The position numbers and the translations under genes are program-made. From Rhodospirillales bacterium (lineage in GTDB: Bacteria; Pseudomonadota; Alphaproteobacteria; Rhodospirillales; JASLQF01): a stretch of 50,352 nt of DNA. Positions 45,618 to 50,352 of this stretch are shown in pieces; position 1 is the stretch's first letter, and every line of letters begins with the position of its first letter. Where the stretch lies: NCBI GenBank assembly GCA_030744625.1, contig JASLQF010000055.1, positions 1 through 50,352 on the forward strand, in the 5' to 3' direction. Below the pieces are notes generated by a model. The model worked only from the letters and a program-made list of their open reading frames with translations, searched no databases and was not told where the DNA came from.

Positions 45618-46046
45618 TTACAACCGCTCGAACGTGGCCTCGCCCGAGTGGCGCTTGCCCTGCAAGAGTATGGGCTCCGGGGTGCGCAGGGACAGGCGGT
45701 CGCCGGAGACCTGGAAAAGGCGCTTGTGGGCTTGGCCGGTCCAGTTGGGATGCAGGCTGTGCTTGACGTCGATGAACACGGCCCCGTCCTCGATACGATA
45801 GGGACCGCCGAAGGCGACGAACGAGCCGGCGGCGGCGGCGAGTTCCTCGGGCGTGCCGCCGAGGATATCGTCGGCGGCGAAGGCGGGGCGGCCGCCGGCC
45901 ATGAAGTCGAGGCTCATGTGCCCGTCGGCGGTGAAGATGACGCCACCGCCGGGGCTTTCGCCCAGCGGATACGACACCTGCGCCGCTTCGCCGGTGAAGG
46001 CGAAAGACACCAGCCGCCAGGCGCCGACGATGGGATGCTCGGCCAT
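45618..46046 (-). CDS. Lipocalin-like domain protein
   Basis: 142 residues from the ATG at 46046 (AAGGAG 10 bases upstream); the longer frame upstream is unlike any protein. IVGAWRLVSFAFTGEAAQVSYPLGE and GGVIFTADGHMSLDFMAGGRP are typical of the lipocalin-like family that forms a small cytoplasmic beta-barrel. The final half, FGGPYRIEDGAVFIDVKHSLHPNW and LSLRTPEPILLQGKRHSGEATFERL, completes the barrel. Ligand unknown. Divergent from the FMN-binding protein gene, so the two may share a regulatory region (46047-46249). Confidence 0.8.
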   Translation of the reverse strand: MAEHPIVGAWRLVSFAFTGEAAQVSYPLGESPGGGVIFTADGHMSLDFMAGGRPAFAADDILGGTPEELAAAAGSFVAFGGPYRIEDGAVFIDVKHSLHPNWTGQAHKRLFQVSGDRLSLRTPEPILLQGKRHSGEATFERL

Positions 46047-46249
46047 GCTCGTGTTCTCCTTCTCGAATGCCAACGGTGCCGCGACCAATAACAGAAAAGG
46101 GAGCGCGGTGTCACCGCCCGGCCGGCCCGCCACGAGGGGCCTGCCGGCGCCGCCCGGCATTGCCGTGGCGCCGCGTGGGGTTCCCTCGCCGGCCCTTTGG
46201 CAATAGGCTCGCCTTCCAGCCATACCACCCTTGGGAAAAAGGCCGAACC

Positions 46250-46915
46250 ATGCCGGACTTCGAGAAGACAAAGCGCACCACCCTCAAGCGCCTCCACGAC
46301 CGCGGCCGCTTCGACCGCGAGACCGTCTACGCCATCCTCGACGAAGCGCTGATCTGCCACGTCGGCATCGTCGTCGACGGCGCGCCCGTGGTCATCCCGA
46401 CGGCGTTCTGGCGCGACGCCGACACCCTCTACCTGCACGGCTCGAGCGCCAGCCGCCTGATCCGCGCCCTCGAGGCCGGCGCCGAGGCCTGCGTCACGGT
46501 GAGCCTTCTCGATGGCCTGGTGATGGCGCGCTCGGCCTTTCATCACTCCTTCAACTACCGCTCGGTGGTCATCTTCGGCCGCACCGAGGCGGTCGAGGAC
46601 GCCGCCGAGAAGCGCCGCGCCCTGCGCCTCTTCATGGAGCGCCTGGCACCCGGGCGCTGGGAGGAACTGCGCCCGGCCACCGACCAGGAGATCAAGGGGA
46701 CGGGCGTCGTGCGCTTAGGCTTGGCCGAGGCATCGGCCAAGATCCGCACCGGCCCGCCCATCGACGACGAGGAGGACTACGAGGACCCGGTGTGGGCCGG
46801 CGTCGTCCCCGTCTCCCTGGCCTGCGGCGCCGCCCAGCCCGACCCCCGGCTCACGCCCGGAATCACGGAACCCGCCAACATTCCCGGGCCGGGGCCGTTC
46901 AAGGCCGGGGCGTGA
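46250..46915 (+). CDS. Pyridoxamine 5'-phosphate oxidase-like FMN-binding protein
   Basis: 221 residues from the ATG at 46250; the frame upstream is Arg/Pro-rich and not family-like. The split barrel appears as AILDEALICHVGIVVDGAPVVIPTAFWRDADTLYLHGS, then ACVTVSLLDGLVMARSAFHHSFNYRSVVIFGR, close to the Nim/PNPOx-like flavoproteins. It probably binds FMN and reduces a small substrate. True vitamin B6 function is unlikely because it lacks the usual PNPOx C-terminal signature. Convergent with the first EamA gene, 31 bases apart. Confidence 0.83.
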   Translation: MPDFEKTKRTTLKRLHDRGRFDRETVYAILDEALICHVGIVVDGAPVVIPTAFWRDADTLYLHGSSASRLIRALEAGAEACVTVSLLDGLVMARSAFHHSFNYRSVVIFGRTEAVEDAAEKRRALRLFMERLAPGRWEELRPATDQEIKGTGVVRLGLAEASAKIRTGPPIDDEEDYEDPVWAGVVPVSLACGAAQPDPRLTPGITEPANIPGPGPFKAGA

Positions 46916-46946
46916 GGCGCCGGCGATTCCCGCTCGGGTTCTCCGC

Positions 46947-47876
46947 TCAGGTTCTTTGGGAGATGTAGACGCCGCCGAGGATAAAGCCGGCGGCCACCAG
47001 GAGCGGCGCGGTCAGGGTCTCGTCCAGCATGACGACGGCCAGTGCCAGGGTGATCAAGGGCGCCACGAAGTAAAGCATCCCGGTCTTGGCGATGCCGCCC
47101 TTGCCGAACGCCCAATAGAGGCACACGTAGCCGAGGCCGGCCGACATGAGGACGAGATAGGCGAGGCCGCCCCAGGCGGCGGCGCCGGCCTCCTGCCAGC
47201 CGGTGCCGGCGGCCGCCAAGGGCACGAACGGAATGATCACGATGCCCCCCGCCACCAAGCCCCAGAAGGTCGTGCCCCAGGGACCATAGCCCTCCTGGGT
47301 GAGCCGGGCGCCGGCGACGAAGCCCGAGCCGAGGACGATGACGGCGGCCAGCACGATGGCGTCGCCGGCCAAGGTCGCCCCGTCGGTGTCGAGCCCGTCC
47401 CGAAACGCGAAGAGCAAGCACTCCCCGATGAGGGCGACGAAGCCGCCTACCCACCAATGGAAGGCCAGCCTGCGGCGTTCCAGGAGCGAGGCGAAGACGC
47501 CGACGAAGATGGGGACGACGGCGAATATCAGGGCGGAATGCGCCGTCGACGTCAGGCTTTGGCCGATACCGAAGATCACCGGAAAGAGGATGAAGCCACA
47601 AGACGCGGACAGCGCCAGCCAGCCGATGCGGCGGCGGCCGCGGGGCGGCGGAATGCGCAGCAGCAGGACCATCGGCAGCGCTATCACCGCCCCCAGGGCG
47701 GTGCGCAGGACGCCGACCAGAACGGGATCGATCTCCAAGACGGCGAACTTGGTGGCGGTCGGCGTCGAGCCGCCGATGAAGATGGCCAGGGCGGCGACCG
47801 CGTAAACCGCGGCGCGTGGCGGCGCCGCCGAGGACTCGGCGGATTCGTTCGCGTCCGGTTTCTCCACCGCCGTCAT
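46947..47876 (-). CDS. EamA family permease, copy 1
   Basis: 309 residues from the ATG at 47876, overlapping the end of copy 2 by four bases (ATGA). Ten predicted membrane segments in two EamA repeats: TPTATKFAVLEIDPVLVGVLRTALGA at the start and GWQEAGAAAWGGLAYLVLMSAGLGYVCLYWAFGKGGIAKTGMLYFVAPLITLALAVVMLDETLT in the second half. Drug/metabolite superfamily; probably exports a metabolite or amino acid. Last of three tandem paralogues. The overlapping longer frame to 48527 is an artefact of the similar copies. Confidence 0.9.
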   Translation of the reverse strand: MTAVEKPDANESAESSAAPPRAAVYAVAALAIFIGGSTPTATKFAVLEIDPVLVGVLRTALGAVIALPMVLLLRIPPPRGRRRIGWLALSASCGFILFPVIFGIGQSLTSTAHSALIFAVVPIFVGVFASLLERRRLAFHWWVGGFVALIGECLLFAFRDGLDTDGATLAGDAIVLAAVIVLGSGFVAGARLTQEGYGPWGTTFWGLVAGGIVIIPFVPLAAAGTGWQEAGAAAWGGLAYLVLMSAGLGYVCLYWAFGKGGIAKTGMLYFVAPLITLALAVVMLDETLTAPLLVAAGFILGGVYISQRT

Positions 47877-47886
47877 TGGCGTTGCG
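47847..47886 (-). repeat. 40-bp direct repeat at the copy 2/copy 1 junction
   Basis: Matches 49097-49136 at 36 of 40 positions. It covers the last codons of copy 2 and the first codons of copy 1 (start TAVEKPD). The other copy sits after the stop of copy 3, where the same start context is present without a gene behind it. Confidence 0.75.
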
Positions 47887-48772
47887 CGAGGTAGACGCCG
47901 CCGAGGATGACGCCGGCGGCCACCAGCAGCGGCGTGGTCAGGGTCTCGCCCAGCATGAGCACGGCCAACACCCCGGTGATCACCGGGGCCAGGAAGTAAA
48001 GCATCCCGGTCTTGGCGATACCGCCCTTGCCAAACGACCAATAGAGGCACACGTAGGCCAGGATGGAGGACCCCACGGCGAGGAAGGCGACGCCCCCCCA
48101 GGCGGCCGCGCCGGCCTCCTCCCAGCCGGTGCCGGCGGCCGCCATGGGCACGAACGGGGCGAGCATGATGCCCCCCGCCACCAGGCCCCAGAACGTCGTC
48201 CCCCACGTGCCGTAGCCCTCCTGGGTGAGACGCGCGCCGATGACGTAGCCGAGGCTGAGAACGATCATCGAGGCGAGCACCAGGGCGTCGCCGGCGAGGC
48301 TCGCTCCACTGACCTCGGCGCCGCCGCGCGAGACGATGAGAAAGGCCTCGCCGGCGAAGGCGATGGCGCCGCCCATCCACCAGGAGCGGGCCGGCGCGCG
48401 GCGCTCGATCATCGACGCGAAGACGCCAACGAGGATGGGAATGGCGGCGTAGATGAGGCCGGAATGGACCGTCGAGGTCAGGCTCTGGCCGATGGCGAAG
48501 ATCACCGGAAAGCCGATGAAGGCGCACGACCCGGACAACACCAGGAGGCCGATGTGGCGGCGCTTGCGCGGTAGTGGAATGCGCAGCACCAGGACCAGCG
48601 GCAGGGCCACCGATGCCCCCAGCACCGTGCGCAGCAGCCCCACCAACAGGGGATCGAGCTCGAGTACGGCGAACTTGGTGGCGATCGGAGTCGAGGCACC
48701 AAAAGTCACCGCCATGATGGCCGCCGCGAAGACGGCGACGCGCATGTGCACGCTGAGTGGCTTGGGGGTCAT
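47873..48772 (-). CDS. EamA family permease, copy 2
   Basis: 299 residues. Nearly the same motifs as copy 1 (GQSLTSTVHSGLIYAAIPILVGVFAS, GARLTQEGYGTWGTTFWGLVAGG, KGGIAKTGMLYFLAPVITGVLAVLMLGETLT). The start ATG (48772-48770) borders directly on a MITE-like element: its A is part of the TA flank, and the element's terminal repeat supplies AGGA eight bases upstream as Shine-Dalgarno. A second in-frame ATG at 48745 (MRVAVFAAAIM) is the alternative start. The gene is cut off from copy 3 by the element and may depend on it for expression. Confidence 0.88.
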   Translation of the reverse strand: MTPKPLSVHMRVAVFAAAIMAVTFGASTPIATKFAVLELDPLLVGLLRTVLGASVALPLVLVLRIPLPRKRRHIGLLVLSGSCAFIGFPVIFAIGQSLTSTVHSGLIYAAIPILVGVFASMIERRAPARSWWMGGAIAFAGEAFLIVSRGGAEVSGASLAGDALVLASMIVLSLGYVIGARLTQEGYGTWGTTFWGLVAGGIMLAPFVPMAAAGTGWEEAGAAAWGGVAFLAVGSSILAYVCLYWSFGKGGIAKTGMLYFLAPVITGVLAVLMLGETLTTPLLVAAGVILGGVYLAQRQ

Positions 48773-48773
48773 A

Positions 48774-49090
48774 CCAACGGTCCTAATTAGTGACCCCTTG
48801 TGACGGCGTTACGAGGTTTCCGGCTAGGAGCGCGCCGCGCCGTGGTGCCAACCCACCACAAGCGGCGCGCGACGACGTCCGGAAGCCTCGCAACGCCGCC
48901 CTTCGGGTCGCTTTTCCCGTCCCCTCGGGGGTCGCGGGGGCGCCCCCCGCACTTGGAATCGGGGGGACACCCCCCGGGGGCCCCCGGGGCGTCGGGAAGG
49001 CTTGACGGTGCGCAAGCATCGCCTGCGCCTCCCCTCCTGCCGAGGAAACGGGAAAAGCGATCACAAGGGGTCACTAATTAGGACCGTTGG
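48774..49090. mobile_element. MITE-like element with perfect 30-bp terminal inverted repeats and TA flanks
   Basis: 48774-48803 is the exact reverse complement of 49061-49090; with the flanking bases the match is 33 (48771-48803, 49061-49093). The ends begin CCAACGGTCCTAATTAGTGA, and TA flanks both sides. Inside are two hairpin modules: GGCGTTACGAGGTTTCCGG (48805-48823) with 48879-48897 (17 of 19 paired, enclosing a further GCGCGCCGC/GCGGCGCGC stem), and TCGCTTTTCCCGT (48908-48920) with 49048-49060 (13 of 13). No coding capacity; the centre is a very GC-rich, G- and C-run sequence. Different from the element at 700-822. Confidence 0.75.
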
Positions 49091-49096
49091 TATCAA

Positions 49097-49136
49097 GTTC
49101 ACGTCCGGTCTCTCCACCGCCGTCAATCGCGTTGCG
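49097..49136 (-). repeat. 40-bp direct repeat: orphan start region after EamA copy 3
   Basis: Same 40-bp block as at 47847-47886. Here it spans the end of copy 3 (SQRD, stop) and a TTG-led short frame with TAVERPDVN. That frame runs into the MITE-like element; without the element it would hit TGA at once. It is the relic of a downstream gene start. Confidence 0.7.
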
Positions 49137-50028
49137 AAATGTAGACACCGGCGAAAATGGCGACGGCGGCGCCGAGCACCGGCGGTGTCACTGTCTCGCC
49201 GAGCAGTATGACGGCAAGGCCGATGGTCACCAAGGGCGAATAGAAGTAGACCATGCCGGTCTTGGCGATCCCCCCTTTGCCCAGGGCCCAATACCAGCAC
49301 ACGTAGGAGACGATGCCCGAGCCCAGCGCCAGATAGAGGACCGCCCACCAGCCCGCCGCATCGGCGTTTTGCCAGCCGGTGTCGGCGGCGATGAAGGGAA
49401 CCAACGGAGCCTGCACCAGGGCCGCCAGCACGACGCCCCAGAACGTCGTCCCCCAGGTCGAATAGCCGATCTGGGTGAGGCGCGCGCCGATGACGTAGCC
49501 CAGGCACACGATGATGGTCGCCACCAGCACAATGGCGTCCCCGGCCAGCGTCGCCCCGCCGCCGTCGTCGGCGCCGCGAAAGAGGATGATGTAGGCCTCG
49601 CCGGCCAGTGCCACGGCACCGCCCACCCACCAGAAGACGCTGGGCCCGCGGCGCTCGATGAGGAAGGCGAAGATGCCGGTGAAGATGGGGATGGACGCGA
49701 AGATAAGCCCCGTGTGCGTCCCCGACGTCCGGTTCTGGCCGATGCTGAACAGGATGGTGAAGGCCAAGAAGCCGCAAAAGGCCGACAGCGCCAGCAAGCG
49801 AAATTGCCGGGCCGTCCTGGGCAACGGGATCCTCATGAGGAGCACGATGGGCAGGGCGACCGCCCCGCCAATCACCGTGCGCGCCACGCCGACGAGGATG
49901 GGATCGATGTGGTTGACCCCGATCTTGGTGGCGATCGGGGTGGCGCCCCACGCGAACACCGACACCGTGGCCGCCGCGTAAACGGCGGCCCGGGCCCGTG
50001 TCGAAAGCACTTGCGGGGGCTGGCTCAT
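49123..50028 (-). CDS. EamA family permease, copy 3
   Basis: 301 residues from the ATG at 50028; the frame further upstream (to 50154) is Arg/Pro-rich and not family-like. Ten membrane segments, same motifs with more divergence than between copies 1 and 2: TPIATKIGVNHIDPILVGVARTVIGG, GQNRTSGTHTGLIFASIPIFTGIFA, GARLTQIGYSTWGTTFWGVVLAA, KGGIAKTGMVYFYSPLVTIGLAVILLGETVT. First in transcription order of the three paralogues. Confidence 0.9.
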   Translation of the reverse strand: MSQPPQVLSTRARAAVYAAATVSVFAWGATPIATKIGVNHIDPILVGVARTVIGGAVALPIVLLMRIPLPRTARQFRLLALSAFCGFLAFTILFSIGQNRTSGTHTGLIFASIPIFTGIFAFLIERRGPSVFWWVGGAVALAGEAYIILFRGADDGGGATLAGDAIVLVATIIVCLGYVIGARLTQIGYSTWGTTFWGVVLAALVQAPLVPFIAADTGWQNADAAGWWAVLYLALGSGIVSYVCWYWALGKGGIAKTGMVYFYSPLVTIGLAVILLGETVTPPVLGAAVAIFAGVYISQRD

Positions 50029-50044
50029 GGCGTGGCGCCGCTCA

Positions 50045-50060
50045 CGCCGCTTCGGCGGCG
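50045..50060. other. UUCG tetraloop hairpin upstream of EamA copy 3
   Basis: CGCCGC-TTCG-GCGGCG is a perfect 6-bp stem with an exceptionally stable UUCG loop when read on the plus strand. It lies 17 bases before the copy 3 start on the other strand, within the spacer 50029-50192. No T tract follows. Confidence 0.35.
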
Positions 50061-50192
50061 GGTCCGGCGGTGGACGTTCGCGTACTCGACGCTCCCCATG
50101 TGCCGGCTTCCCCCTACGCCTCGCGGTTCCGCCGCGGCGGGCGGACATCTTCATATACCTTGGATTTGCCCTCCCTGGTAAGGGCGCCGCCG

Positions 50193-50352
50193 TCAGAAGC
50201 GCAGGAAAGGCCGCAGGGCGCGCTCGACGCGGTCCGGGCCGAGGGTGACCAGGGACTGCTTCAGCGCAAGCCGCGTCTTCGGCCCGAACGCGCCGTCCTC
50301 GCGCAACACGCCCTCGGGCACGACGGTACGCGACGCCGCCCAGCCGTCGCTG
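50193..50352 (-). CDS. Hypothetical protein, C-terminal fragment cut by the window end
   Basis: 53 codons are visible, ending at TGA (50195-50193). The readable tail, SDGWAASRTVVPEGVL and then GPDRVERALRPFLRF, has genome-like codon use and no stop up to the edge. Family not recognised. The gene begins beyond the right end, so its start and length are unknown. Confidence 0.5.
   Translation of the reverse strand, partial: SDGWAASRTVVPEGVLREDGAFGPKTRLALKQSLVTLGPDRVERALRPFLRF

Noticed and set aside
47877..48527. Long fused frame joining EamA copy 1 with an N-terminal extension
   Set aside because: The extension is an out-of-frame reading of EamA copy 2; the ATGA overlap gives the real start.

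Overview
The window looks like a chromosomal segment of a GC-rich alphaproteobacterium, most likely in or near Rhodospirillales. The evidence is an EipB-family (DUF1849) envelope protein, an HdaA-type DnaA relative, the purM/purN genes divergent from a DUF2066 - CDP-alcohol phosphatidyltransferase - AI-2E family - hdaA operon, a BigR/SqrR-class persulfide sensor beside a persulfide dioxygenase-rhodanese fusion, and clusters of GANTC (CcrM) sites. I see no rRNA, tRNA, CRISPR array or intact insertion sequence. Both window ends cut genes.

Layout. 0-5 kb: a truncated low-complexity ORF, a small TA-flanked inverted-repeat element, a Sel1-repeat protein and two tandem TRZ/ATZ-type amidohydrolases. 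5-11 kb: an RND efflux adaptor and pump, then an ArsR-type sulfur regulator with its persulfide dioxygenase-rhodanese. 11-17 kb: conserved hypothetical proteins, a ROK sugar kinase, EipB, a diguanylate cyclase behind a sigma54-like promoter, and a SPOR lipoprotein. 17-26 kb: aspS, a solitary molybdopterin oxidoreductase, a PhzF-like isomerase, an ATP/ADP-translocase-like membrane protein, an aldo/keto reductase and a probable glycosyltransferase. 26.4-32.1 kb: a four-gene operon of an exported all-helical repeat protein, a Cache-HAMP histidine kinase, a single-domain response regulator and a REC-histidine kinase. 32-40 kb: purine synthesis (purN, purM), the DUF2066-to-hdaA operon, a GNAT-like protein, RNase D and a tautomerase-SnoaL fusion. 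40-50 kb: a large multi-PAS hybrid kinase, a bacteriohemerythrin, ndk, a lipocalin-like and an FMN-binding protein, and three tandem EamA permeases, one with a MITE-like element inserted exactly at its start codon.

The best candidate for an undescribed system is the 26.4-32.1 kb operon. About 16 repeats of about 38 residues, built by internal duplication of an eight-repeat half, are made as an exported protein translationally coupled to a sensor kinase and two further phosphorelay parts. It reads as a sensory apparatus with a dedicated periplasmic accessory protein. Its function is inference. Copies of one short palindromic element lie on both sides of this block and its glycosyltransferase neighbour.

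Start codons were chosen from upstream Shine-Dalgarno sequences and from where family similarity seems to begin. Family assignments are by motif recognition from the translated sequence, not from database searches.
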